Origin: Primula veris
Lineage: Eukaryota > Streptophyta > Magnoliopsida > Ericales > Primulaceae
Direction: 5' to 3'
DNA length: 64,000 nucleotides
Assembly (NCBI GenBank): GCA_963682055.1
Contig: OY821741.1
Span: forward strand, 8,873,501-8,937,500
The position numbers and the translations under genes were made by a program. Every line of letters starts with the position of its first letter. Position 1 is the first letter of the stretch. Below the pieces are notes generated by a model. It was not told where the DNA came from and ran no database searches. It saw only the letters and a program-made list of their open reading frames with translations. This document shows positions 35,480 through 47,083 of the stretch, piece after piece.

Positions 35480-38400
35480 AGATTTATTTCGGCAAGAAAT
35501 GCTAAATAGCATAATCTAGTTATGTCTCTCTTGATCGATAACAACAAGTTGTCCTCAAATAAGATAAGTGTTTTATCTGGATCGTGAGACAGAACATATG
35601 TAATTCAAATATGGCTAATACGAGCTCGAAGGCATATACACTCTCTAGTCGTCTCATAGAGCACGAGTAGATCAGAATGATTCGTTTGGAGTCATTACAA
35701 GACCTCCAAGATATTGCCTTATTCCTAATGGTAAAGACAGACCATGTTAGAAATATCCCTTATGCGGGTTTGATAAGTAACCGGCATCGGTATAACCGAA
35801 AAAGGGTTGCGTTAATTCGAGTATCGAAGGGGGCAGATACACTCGATGATGCAAAATGGGATAAGACAAGCCCTCGTCCACAATTACCTTAAGGTAATGG
35901 GAAAATGTCTTTTATGCCATTTCGATGGCAGCGTGTTAGCGCGATGCTGTGTCGAGCTATACCATTCACAGCAAACGAGATGTTCGTCCTAGCACATTAG
36001 ACCAAGTGCAATGATGCGCTTATTGTACTTAGATATGAACATCATGATTCAATATCTCTTCATCGTCTCATCAGGAACAGACTGGGTCTATATCAATGTC
36101 TAGTGATCGAACGATCATGGAAGAATCTGACGACTTAGCGTCATAATGACTAAAACGTCATAACATCTTCTGGGTGTAGTATGAATCAAGGACTTAGATT
36201 CAATTTTTTCGGGACTCGATCATCAGGCCGAGTCACTACCGTGTCTTCCCAAGATCCTTCATCTCGAGGGCAAATCCAAAAATGGATCGCATAATAAAAC
36301 ACGCAAGGGCATAATACTTGTTCAAGTATCCCAAGCTGATCAAATACTCACTTAGGCGGGTATACCACATCCGCTCGGATTATATTAATCCATATAGTGA
36401 ACGTCTCATTAAATTGAGATCGTGTTCCGTGGTCAGGAACTACTTGATTCGAGCATTATGAAGTCACACATGGACCTTCATCCACATCTCTAGTCTAAAT
36501 CCCCACAGAGATAAGATCGTGACCACAATCACATGCTACATAATCAGTTTTCCGGAAACTACTAAACTGATAAAGTAGAGGACTGTTATAATTTCCATTA
36601 CGAAGAAATCAACCATCTCGTAATCAATTCCAAGGTGTGAGAGAAGCCTTGCGCTACTAGGCGAGCATTCTACAATCTCATTATTCTCATCACTCTTCCT
36701 TACAAATAACCAAATAAACAAACTCGTTTAACATTGGTGGTGCTGGAGCTACAGGTCCGAACACACTTTCGCTAAGGAGTCTACTTGGATTGCAAGTTTC
36801 CATTAGTACAGTCTATTCTCCGTTGACTTCAGGCAACGGTACATGGTTCCCTATCATAATTTGTTCATATTATCAGTCATCACCGAATATATGAACAAGT
36901 AATCAATGACAGTCCCGTTTCGCTTCAATGTCGTCTAAGATATCATGATCGACAGATATTTCAAGATTTTTAGGATGAGGAGGAAATCACACATCTCCTT
37001 GATTCTTTATAATCTCGTGCGACAAACGAGTTTCAGTTCACCACATCTGGGGCTGAACGAATTAAGAACCTGTCAACTTCCTCATATCTTGGGAAGGACG
37101 ACAGACTGACGGCCGACAACAGCGTCCTTTGCTTGGCGGGTTCAGCCAAAGCAACGTGTTACGACAGGAACACGGCGTCCGACAAGGACGTCTATCCTTG
37201 CAAGCATTTTGCATCAGGTATAAATGATCTTGTGACATCTCATAAAGTCATTAAATTCGTCTGGCATTTAGTTAGACTTGAGGGAGTCTATGCACTTACT
37301 TATCACTAAGTGCAGTTTTGGGGATCAAGCTAAGACTGAGTGGGTTATGCCACGTTACTTCACGTCGTTCCTTATCAACGGTAACGTGAAAATCTCCCCT
37401 TAACGACGGGGAGAACAACCTTAGCGATGTCACTTTCGCATATCATGCGGTAAAGAGATCGCTTGCCAAGGTTACTCTATCAAATGATAGGCAGGGGATT
37501 CATTTTCGACTTATGTCCCCTTCAGATGTCCATATTTTGAACGCTATAGCGGCTCAATCAAAATATTAATTAATCACTCTAAACACGCGTTAACATGAGA
37601 CTTCTGGCTCATAACCAATAACTAGCTGGTACGCATATGGTGTTTGAGTGTCTATGGGCCTCATGACGGACTAATGCAGCAAAATAGCATAATCCCATAC
37701 GGAAATATAAATCTTGGTGCGCAAGACCAAGAAATGCGTGCAATCATTTGCAGTCGCATCATCAAACTTTCCGTGAGTCCATTTGGGTCTGAACATAATC
37801 GACAGGATGTTCAATTTCAATTTCCAAACTCAAGTAATTCAAATCGAAATTTCGATTATTACTCTTCGGAATTATCAAGTCGACTAGACTTTTCAGGATA
37901 ATCCGGATCATGAGCCATCAACTTAATGATAGGGCTAAAAGTTTGGGAAATGCTGCATTTCTGTGGACAACAATAATCATGTGACCTATTGTCGATGCAT
38001 CAAACATAACCATTTATATTTATGGTCCGTCTTATGGTTGGATAAGTCCACAATAACTCCTTCAATTCTTTACAAGAATTCTACGAGTCGATTTCGTGAT
38101 CTTTACACATACTAGTCTTTCAAAGTGAGCATTAGTGGCATGTATTTCGGATTAATCACGAAATATATCCTCAAAGAGAATCCAAATGCGATGCGATTAT
38201 AAATCAAGCATCGTCTTTTGACCCGGGAATATCTCATCCAGTCAATACCACAATATCAAAATGCTCTTATCAATCGACGACAGGCGAATGATAGTACAGA
38301 CAATCATGTCTTAGCATCTAAATCATTTATCATTTCGACGACAGGCGAAATGATAAGGTAACTTTAAATATTTTAAAGAATGTGGTAGCAACCACTTGAA

Positions 38401-40072
38401 AGACATTTCAACTCCTCTAAAATACGTTTTTTTTTTTTATATTGAATGGAGGCTATGTAAAGAAATTTTAATTCTTTCATGAGCTATTACCAGATACTGG
38501 TTTTCTCGAATATTTTATAACTCAACAAGGTAAGACAGGACCTACATGAGTATAAGACCTCATATTTGACAAATCAATTTGGTTTTACCAAAGATTTTGA
38601 TTTTGGAACGACAGATTCAGAATCATTGTCACTGAGTACTCTTTTAGGCAAGTAGTTGGTGAAATTATGTGGTACACTGTTACCCACTATTTCCAAAAAA
38701 AAATCAACTACCCCACAAGTATTGCCTAAAATTTCATAATTTAAAGATTGGTCACATTTGTCAAAGGAATTTGCTCAAAACACTTTAAATTATTTCGAGA
38801 AATTTCGTAAACAGGCAAACCATAATCCAAAAGTATGTCCAAATGGAAAAATCATAATCCAAATGGAAAAACATAATCCAGATGAGCGAAAAAATGGCTC
38901 AATGATTTATCAAAATCAATAAAGAAAGGTCCCAAACTCATTTGAGCCACAATACCGGGGGTCTCAAGAGTTTCCTTTCAATTAGCTTTAACCACATTAG
39001 CATCGGTTTTTGCACCTTTGTAATAGTTTTGAACTATTTAAGGAGTAACCGTGCATGACCTTTGTATTTATAGCATAGAGTTGCCTCATTGAGCATTATC
39101 TCTTGCTTTGTGACAATTGGCCATATTGTTCCTTTCAATTACTGTCTTGTAGCCACAGGTTTTCGATTTTGACGATTGTCTAAAATCTCGCTTGGCTAGG
39201 CGATTCATCAGGATCACGACAGTTCGAGACAAATAACACTTGTCTCGGTTCTCGATTCGTGGAAAAAAAATATACACGAAGAGCATTAATATCAGGCAAA
39301 CAATTCGCCATTGACCCAATAGGATTAAAACTACTCACCGGGGTAATTTTCTTATCCAATAACAGATGGGCGATAAAGGAACACGGTGAATATAAATTCA
39401 CGATACTGCTTATGGAATGCAATTTCCAAGCTAGTATTTTGGTGAAGGATTGCTCCAATATGTCAATTTCAGACATTTGTTCACCATAGACGTCATCACG
39501 TCTCAAATGTGGCGGCGGAATAAAATCAACGCCTTAGCATTCATCCTGATGGTAACAACAAATTTGTGTTTTACTCATCAAAGATGGCATCAAAAAAAAA
39601 ATGGGGCATCACATTTTCACACATCAGGGTGAGTAACATGTGGTGACGGATTAAAATCAACATTTAAACAGTCATTTCGCAAGTATGTTTTACGATTTTT
39701 TCTCATCATAGATGGCATCCAATATGTGTTGGGAGTTCTGGATTATTTATCATATAAAACGACTGGTTTATATTTTTATGGTTTGCACAAGCACAAACTT
39801 TTTTTTCGAAACGACAGGTTCGAAAACATTAGTTTTGCTTTTCATGTGAATCGGTTCTCATTGATCGAACGACGGGTCGATACTGAAACACCAATTCAGC
39901 GAAACATACGTCACTATATAAACACACTCGGAGAAATTATTATTTAGTCAACCCCTTTCGGTAGCTCTATTTGAACACGACCAGGAAAGACGGTGAGTGG
40001 GGTGGGCACGAATGCCTCTTAAAAACTGACCTCATTAGGAGAACGACTTCCGCCTTTATCTTTCCTAGACAT
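35480..40072 (-). pseudogene. Decayed gag-pol of the minus-strand copia element
   Basis: No long frame survives. Orientation and content come from alignment by eye. 35890-36010 matches 58205-58340 (RT/RNase H linker region, e.g. ggcagcgtgttagcgcgatgctgtgtcgagct). 36310-36530 matches 63790-64000 (RT). On the right, a minus-strand ATG at 40072 begins M-S-R-K-D-K-G, a plausible gag start about 1.1 kb after the 5' LTR. Integrase and protease would lie between about 36.8 and 38.5 kb, but I cannot point to intact motifs. Short cgacgacaggcgaaatgata-like repeats are present at 38275-38360. Confidence 0.6.
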
Positions 40073-41175
40073 CGTATCCAAATAGGTGAGCCTATTTGGG
40101 GAAGATTCATAATTTTTCCAACTTAAATGTGAATATATACGATTTTCGCTTTTTATATATGGCAATAATATTAACAATATAGACAATATCTATCTAGATT
40201 AACCACATATATATAAACAGGCAGTAAATATATTTTAGGATCTATCTAATTATGCAGTAGATTTGGTGTTTTAAACAAATCAATTTAAGATTATCAATCA
40301 ATCCATAAAGATTCTAACATATCAAATCAAATCAATTTAAGATTATCAATTAGATCTAATCCAATAATTTACTGGCGTGATATTTATATATATGATAATA
40401 TCAAAAAGATATGATTATTCTAACAAGATATCAATCAATTATCCATGTTTATCGTCATATTAATAATTCTATACATGCTAGTTTTAACATGCAAGCAAAC
40501 AATATATTTTTAATTACCAATAATTCTATATATGGTCATTTTTAACATGCAAAGTGGTTAAATTTACATTGAAACATATCAATTTATTTATTACGTCTAA
40601 TAACAAAGCAAGATTACATGCAATAGTAACAGTTCATATGGGCACAGTTTGTATAATTTAGCATTAATTTACCCGTGTTGTGATACAAGGCAACAGCTCT
40701 AAGCAATTATACTATATTAGCTCAGTATATAGTAACAACAATAGTAACATGCAATAGTAACAGTTCTAAGCAATTATACCCGTGTTGTGATTAACAAATA
40801 TTCGCTTTGAATTAGCATGCAGATAATTAAATATATACTGCTATACAATTACATGCAATATGGGTTATTTTGTTACGATCATATATAGTTATCCATACAA
40901 GTAACAAAATCTAATACACATGGATTATATACTACGGTATATTTATCATGTTTTAGTTATCCATAAAATAATACGTGCGATCACATATATGAAATAAATT
41001 AAGTTTTGAATTCGGTACCTTACACACGGTATGTTGGTGAAGGTCGATATAGCAAAACCCTAAAAACCCGGATAAACCTCAAGTTTTATAAATATCCAAT
41101 ATCCGTGCGTTTACCAAAAATCTCCAATATCCGCGAGCGTATATCCTATTCTCCGCGAGCAAAGTGCCGATAACG

Positions 41176-41403
41176 TGTTGTGTGACATATTAGCTCACAT
41201 ATATATGTATATAGATATAGAGAGAGAATATAGAGAGAGAATATAGAGAGAGACAACAACATGATCTTTATTAATCAGAATGTATATGAATGAATGTCAA
41301 ATACAAGACCCCTAACCCTCTTTATATAGATAGAGGGGTAGGGTTATAAGCCCACTTGGGCCCATAAAGTACAAGCCCAATAATCCAATAATATCCTACA
41401 ACA
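41176..41403 (-). repeat. 5' LTR of the minus-strand copia element
   Basis: tgttgtgtgacatattagct ... atcctacaaca, partner of 34499-34713. On its left side (41164-41175) is gccgataacg, the minus-strand primer-binding site. Followed by the target duplication atatc. Confidence 0.92.
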
Positions 41404-41775
41404 ATATCATTATTGTTAATAATATTATATAATATTTATTAATTAAGTACTAATCTAAGTAGGGTTAGAGTTTTATGTAACGTTGAATTCTATTACTTCT
41501 TGTGCATTATGTCTCTGTTGTAGTCTATATATATTGCTCATATGATAAAGGAAAATACAGTAGATCATAACTCAAATAATAGAGTTAGAGTTTCCTAACA
41601 GTTTTGAGAGTTCACATTTATAAGAGCAAGACCTATAATAGGAATAAAACAAAAGATTAAGTGTAATTTATGTCTATCCGTGAGATATTTCTTTATCATT
41701 TTTATTAAATCTATATACATTATAATCAGGATCTAAGCCCAGTTTTCCACTGTAAAATCAAACGTGTTTTCAACA
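41404..41775 (+). repeat. Remainder of the 3' LTR of copia element A
   Basis: After the atatc duplication the sequence resumes with attattgttaataatattata, matching 17760 onward in the 5' LTR, and ends aaatcaaacgtgttttcaaca at 41775. This corresponds to the 5' LTR end at 18119. Element A ends here. Confidence 0.7.
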
Positions 41776-41789
41776 AAAAGTCGGAAAGA

Positions 41790-42030
41790 GCACTAAAACA
41801 AGGCTCGTACGGCTTTCAGTTTGACCATCTTGAAGTGCTTTTGGTTCGGTAGCATTCAAGTTGCTTTTGTCAAGAGAACTTGATGCAAGAATGGGTGTCC
41901 TATGAGAAAGCAAGCTCATCAAATAGCCTTTCAAGCTTTGGTATTACATGTGAGAGTCTGGGCCAATCTTCCCACAACAAGCAAAGAGACTTGCAGCTGC
42001 AACCTGGTACATAAAGGTGATCAATAATAA
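41790..42030 (-). pseudogene. Unidentified exon-like gene fragment
   Basis: On the minus strand, a splice-acceptor-like tttatgtaccag precedes a stretch with good coding character in shifting frames. It contains ASLFACCGKIGP, then VIPKLERLFDELAFS, then HRTPILASSSLDKSNL. Two small indels separate these pieces. The composition suggests a decayed exon of a real gene, but I do not recognise the family. It lies directly beside the end of copia element A. Confidence 0.4.
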
Positions 42031-43800
42031 TCCAAAGCCCTATCAAACAGGGAGAAAAATTCAACATTATTGGGTATAACAGTCCAATCCCCAAAAGTCT
42101 GTAGAAAAAACGTTCAATGAGCAGGGTAGGCAATGGTGTTTAAGTAGTGGTACACTTGGACACTGAAAGGGAAACTCTAGTTTGGTTTACCTAGATATTA
42201 CTCATTCATCTAATTGGTGAACTAAACATATTTGTCTCTCCAACTTACTTAAATTTTGACCAGAATATGTATAATTATCCAAAAGGGGTGAGAACAATAC
42301 CAGCAGATGGAGAAAAAGGTAGGAGAGAATTTTAAATATTAAATTCTGTTGCCAGGGTTCAAACCCGGAGATAGACCAAATCTATCGAGATTTTTGCTGC
42401 AACAGATTGTTGTTACCGTGGTGTACATAAAAGGAATATTTGGTAATAAAGTCAATTCCAGCAATGGATATTCTAATACAAATCATATAAACAGTTTCCT
42501 CCCTCTAAGAAAAAAATTGTTTCCGCTGTCCGGGTTTGAACCCGGATAGCAAACAAAGCTATTGAGATTTTGGCTACAACAGATTATTGTTACCATGGTG
42601 TATATAAAAATAATATTGAGAAATAAAGTCAATAATGGATATTCTAATACAAATCATATAAATAGTTTCCACCCTTTTAAACAACAAAATTGTTTCCGCT
42701 ACCGGGGTTTGAACCTGGATAAAACCAAATTCTTTTAAATTTCTGCTAAAGTGGATTTTTATTCTAAAAGTACACATAAAAGGTTTTTAAAAAAAGTAAA
42801 ATTAGTAGAGTCAGTTCCACCAATGAAAATTTAAGATAGTAAGAAATAGATAGTAAATACGATTAAATTGTCCGTAACTTATTAAAATTCACAATTTAGA
42901 AACCAATCTACACAAAATCCAACAATTAATGCCTTCACTTTTAATCTTAGTATCGTAATTCTACGACTTTATGTACATCGGTACTTAGTACATAAGCTTA
43001 ATCACAAAATCAATACACTGCTACTGCTTTTAAGCAGAAATTTTAACACGGATGTATTAATTATTTCATTTTGTTTACAATAGTGTATAAACTGTGACAC
43101 TGAAAAGTTGATACACAGAGGTAATATACTGACAAGTGAAAATGTGCAGATATTGCTAGAAAATGTTTATACCCGTACAAAATCAAATTTCAGCTGGGAG
43201 ATGTTATGAAATTCAAAATTTTCTCTGTGCAATGCTAAGCGAGAGCAAAACTCAAATAATCAGTTATTTTAAGCTCGTAGTAGGATTTTTGTACTGATCT
43301 TTTAGAAATGAACGCCCTTTCACTGACAAAATTCAATATAACTCAAGAATCCTATATGAAATATGTCTTACGGACCACAATGCAGGATAGGAAGATGAAA
43401 ATTTTCAATTAAAATTACTCAAAATGTTGTTTCATCGAATGCAAATATATCTAATAGAATATTGAAGAAAAAAAATGAATGAAGGACATTAGTAGTAATC
43501 AATCATCACATACCTAATGACGTGAAGAACTAGTTAGTACACATATATCAATACGCCACACCTTCGGTAAAAAAGAATCACATTGTACACCAAGTTTTGA
43601 CCAACTATAATCACTTCAACATTAGTGTACCATGTTCATAAAAAATCTTAATTTAAGAACTGTTTTGATGGAACACGTTGGCCTGCAAAATTTGGACAAA
43701 CTGACAAATTAACCTGCAATTTGATTTTTCATCATAAAAATGAGACTTTTATTAATATTGTGGTCGATCAAAAACAACTTAAAGTGTTAGATACCTTTTC
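42030..43800. other. Intron-like or intergenic spacer with a 180-bp triplicate repeat
   Basis: No gene. Between about 42345 and 42790 a unit of about 180 bases is present three times. Each copy begins around ccaggg/ccgggtttgaacccggat and continues with a gctgcaacagattgttgtta, ataaagtcaat and ggatattctaatacaaatcat pattern. The remaining sequence to 43800 is AT-rich without recognised features. Confidence 0.6.
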
Positions 43801-43902
43801 TTTTAAATCTGTTTTACCATAACTTTAAACCTAATTTGGTATGTTCTTCCGGTAATGTAACACTTATTGAAATGCAGAACAGAGAGAGGATCAGGTCTGC
43901 AC

Positions 43903-44356
43903 CTGCCAGTAGTTCCACTATCATAGCCAGTGGAATAAGATATGAAAACTCCCTCCAGGTAAAAATAAACAAGCTCTTTTGGTCTATGGTCTACAACAGA
44001 AACCCTGGCAACTCCCAATTCAACTGTAATCTCAAGAGGAACACCACTCTTCTGTGCATTTTTCTGGACGAGAATTTTCCAAAGTGTTGAAACTCATCAG
44101 TAAAATGTCATCTTCACTAAACCTTACTCCCAATTCAACTGTAATCTCAAGAGGAACACCACTCTTCTGTGCATTTTTCTGGACAAGAGAATTTTCCAAA
44201 GTGTTGAAACTCATCAGTAAAATGTCATCTTCACTAAACCTTACTCCCAATTCAACTGTAATCTCAAGAGGAACACCACTCTTCTGTGCATTTTTCTGGA
44301 CAAGAGAATTTTCCAAAGTGTTGAAACTCATCAGTAAAATGTCATCCTCACCAAAT
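43903..44356 (-). pseudogene. VPS13-like exon fragment with an in-frame 39-codon triplication
   Basis: On the minus strand, an acceptor (ttttttctaag) precedes FGEDDILLMSFNTLENS... and a donor (cag|gtgcag) closes the exon at 43903 after ...YSTGYDSGTTGR. The last part, VARVSVVDHRPKELVYFYLEG then VFISYSTGYD, fits the VPS13 family of large lipid-transfer proteins. I recognise this pattern but could not search. A 117-base piece encoding DDILL..LENSLVQKNAQKSGVPLEI..ELG is present three times in tandem (about 44011, 44126 and 44243). The innermost copy has lost two bases, breaking the frame. No other VPS13 exon is evident in the window. Confidence 0.55.
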
Positions 44357-44359
44357 CTT

Positions 44360-44640
44360 AGAAAAAATATTTGCCTATTCTTTCAAATTTTCTTCATTTT
44401 TTTTTCACTTCATTGACTTGTGACTACTAACTTTATCTCTATGATCAATAGATTTACGTTGGATGTAAAAATCAAAAACATTTCAGTTGTTGGGGGAGTT
44501 GATGGAACTAATTTTTCAAAGATGAGAGCGTGAGCTTAATTCTTAATATCATTTTACTATATCTTATCTTCAATAAGTAAGCTATATGGTGACTTTGCGG
44601 CTTTGCTTTTACTTAAGAAATGGATACCATTTGTAGTTGC
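44360..44640. other. Gene-free spacer
   Basis: AT-rich sequence between the VPS13-like fragment and the inverted-repeat element; I see no feature here. Confidence 0.4.
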
Positions 44641-44649
44641 TTTTCAAAT

Positions 44650-46045
44650 AGGGTGAAATGCAAATTACCCATATGTTATCGGTGGTCTGCAAATAATCCA
44701 AATGTACTTCCATTACCTGCAATAAACTCTCATTAACTAACTACGTTATGCAATTAAACCACTGATTTATGGCATAAATGTAACGATCCGATTCTCCAAT
44801 CATACCGTCACCATCTGCTTACTACCATCAATACTGTCCGTTTTTACCCAATTTCGTCATCACTTCTCGGACCGCACGACTTTAAAAGGTCTTGATGATA
44901 GTAATAAGGGTTCCCTTAACTTATATACCATATAGATACTCACATATCTAGCCGATGTGGGACAATAATTTCTGTTTAAACCGACATTTTTCTACGAAAA
45001 TTCGGGTTTTTACACTTTTTCCCCCTTTAGACAATACGTTCTCGTCGGACACGCCGTCCTTCCGGGGTGGTTCATAGCGGTTTTGATACCATTTGTAACG
45101 ACCTGTTCTTCCGACCAGACCGTCACCATCTGCTTACTACCACAAATACTGTCCACTTTGCCCCTATTTCGTACTCGCTTCTCGAGACAAAGCGGACAGT
45201 ATTGGTGATAGTAAGGAGATGGTGACTGGGTCGTTACAATCTGCTTACTACCACCAATATTGTCCGCTTTGACCCGATTTCATACTCGCTTCTCGAGACG
45301 CACGACTTTAAAAGGCCTTGATGATAGTAAGAAGGGTTTCATTAACTTATATACCATATAGATACATACATATCTAGCCGATGTTGGACAATACTTTCTC
45401 TTTACACCAGCATTTTTCTACGAAAATTCGGGTTCTTACACTCTTTCCCCTTCAGGCACGACGTTCTCGTCAGGCACACCGTCCTTTCCGGGGGTGGTTC
45501 ACACATCATCGGCTAGATAGCGGCTCTGATACCAATTGTAACGACCCGATTCTCCGACCAGACCGACTCCATCTGCTTACTACCACAAATACTGTCCGTT
45601 TCGGCCCGATTTCGTTCTCGCTTTTCGGGCCGCACGACTTTAAAAGGTCTTGGGGTTAGTAAGGAGGGTTTTCTTAACTTATATACCATATAGGTACTCA
45701 CATATTTAGGCGATGTGAAACAATAGTTTCTTTTTACACCGGCATTTTCCTACGAAAATCTGAGTTTTTACAATAAACTTGTTCTCTGTCTCCTCTTTGG
45801 CAATTCTTTGTTTATTCGATCTTTTTCTTTCATATCTATGCAGCAGAAACTGTCAAGTACATCAGCTTACACCTGATTCTAATAAAAAAATATTTTTTTG
45901 CTTTAATAAAGTTATGCCTCTTTAAAACTGGGAAAAATGGGGATCGATTGCAAAACTAGATAGCACATGGGATTTTGTTGCAAGTAGCGGAAGTACATGG
46001 GTGTTACTCGCAAATTATTCATACTACATGGAGTTATTTGCAATA
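44650..46045. mobile_element. Small inverted-repeat DNA element interrupted by a TRIM
   Basis: 44655-44765 and 45935-46045 are inverted copies of each other, with matching phrases tgcaaat.a, tttgc.a.taa, atgtacttcc, tac.tgcaa and ctaact...tgcaat. The ends differ by perhaps a quarter of positions, so it is old. Subtracting the TRIM insertion leaves about 400 bases, the size of a MITE or a non-autonomous Mutator-like element. I could not find an exact target duplication. Confidence 0.5.
44779..45772 (-). mobile_element. TRIM retroelement in a three-LTR tandem arrangement
   Basis: Three LTRs (44779-45014, 45094-45440, 45537-45772) starting TGTAACGA and ending TTACA are separated by two internal pieces of only 79 and 96 bases. 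The second internal piece carries gctctgatacca (45523-45534), the minus-strand form of the TGGTATCAGAGC primer-binding site; the first has a degenerate copy. A purine tract (minus strand gaaggggaaagag) precedes each following LTR. The whole is flanked by ataaa (44774-44778 and 45773-45777). The middle LTR is longer because a segment of about 110 bases with ctgcttactacca is duplicated. No coding capacity. There is no 5S rRNA-like segment, so it is not a Cassandra element. Confidence 0.85.
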
Positions 46046-46159
46046 TGCTTTTATCTCAGTTTACGAGCTAATATAAATCTCACTTTTTCCTCTATGTGAA
46101 TTGTTTGTGCTGTTATTTACTTCTCTTAATTGGCTAAAAGCATGATATTTCTCGTTTTA

Positions 46160-46916
46160 GGTTCATCAATCGGGATGGGTTTGATTTTTGAATTTTTCTG
46201 ATGCTCAAAATATGCAAGTTGTTCAGGTATCTTTTTCTCTAATCATAATGGAGATGCTAATCTTAGTACGTTGAATATTTTTTGAACATTTTGATTGTCA
46301 TCTTTAGGAGTCGGATTTAGCAGAGAACTTGCAAGGTGTTCTCGAGTACCAGACCAAGTAAACCTAAACTCGTTTTTTTTTGCTTCTCTCTCCAGGGTTC
46401 TTCACTGTTCTTTTTACATATACTTATAGCTTATTCCAATGAGAAATGTCTGAGCAAACATTATGAGATTATAAGATGTGTCGGCTTCTAAAAAAAAATT
46501 ATGTCAGAGAAAATTTGAATAGCATAAAAGTTTATACAGTTTTTTTTCCTACTAAACACTAGAGAGCATCTAAGGGCATTAGTTACTATTTTTTTTTTTT
46601 ATGATTATTTTTATTACGATTATCATAGTGTTGATCTTATTCTGATTCTTCCTAATATTTCAGATACACCAGATTTCAAGGCGTGGGAAATCTTACTTTG
46701 CACTTTACTGACAGCTTTGGTGGTGATACAACTCAAATATATTACATAGGGTTAAAGGGTAAAACCACACAGGTAAATGACTCGGAACAATTGTGTTAGT
46801 TTATTACCAATTTCTCATTTATAGCTTGTTTCTAATTTCTGTTCCTGATTCAACAGTTGGAAGAGGGATGTCGTAACAATTGTCTATGAAGTTATGCCTA
46901 ATCCTTCCGATCACAA
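46160..46916 (+). pseudogene. PITH-domain protein (PITHD1-like) gene fragment with introns and frameshifts
   Basis: Exon pieces: about 46162-46214 (FINRDG.., then DAQNMQVVQ), 46308-46357 (ESDLAENLQGVLEYQTK), 46664-46772 (YTRFQGVGNLTLHFTDSFGG then DTTQIYYIGLKGKTTQ) and 46857-46916 (RDVVTIVYEVMPNPSDH). Introns have gtatc/ttag, gtaaac/ttcag and gtaaat/acag ends. RFQGVGNLTLHF...YIGLKG is the core of the PITH domain, found in proteins that bind proteasomes or thioredoxin-like partners. A one-base loss in the first piece and one extra G at about 46860 break the frame, and upstream and terminal exons are absent. Because introns are retained, it is a duplicated or truncated genomic copy rather than a processed pseudogene. 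Confidence 0.7.
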
Positions 46917-47083
46917 GTAAGCACTTCTTCATTGGATTTAATTATGTATACCTTCTTTGCCTTCAACAATGTTTTGAATGGTGAGAAAGCTGCCTTATAT
47001 TCTTAAGCGTGACAACTATGACTGTAGAAGTCCTTATGAGTTTTATCTCTGTTAGTGTTCGGACTTTTCATTTATACATGACG
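46917..47083. other. Spacer between the PITH fragment and the next copia element
   Basis: No recognisable feature. The sequence following the last PITH exon would be its intron, cut off by the copia insertion at 47084. Confidence 0.4.

Larger units (their letters stand above)
34499..41403 (-). mobile_element. Decayed minus-strand copia retrotransposon nested in the 3' LTR of element A
   Basis: 6.9 kb with LTRs 34499-34713 and 41176-41403, flanked by atatc on both sides (34494-34498 and 41404-41408). On the minus strand: 5' LTR at the right, primer-binding site in cgttatcggcac (about 41164-41175), polypurine tract aaagggggag (34714-34723) next to the left LTR. It shares long stretches with the copia element at 56701-64000, which identifies its pol. 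Confidence 0.92.

Noticed and set aside
42355..42375. Possible tRNA gene, because of a box B-like gggttcaaaccc
   Set aside because: No cloverleaf arms, anticodon stem or box A at the right distance; the motif is part of a larger tandem repeat.
44032..44416. Plus-strand frame (44054-44416) with repeated FWTREFSKVLKLISKMSSS
   Set aside because: Antisense shadow of the triplicated VPS13-like exon, whose minus-strand reading matches a known family pattern and has splice sites.
44779..45772. Possible Cassandra TRIM (5S rRNA-bearing)
   Set aside because: No 5S-like box A/box C segment could be read in any of the three LTRs.
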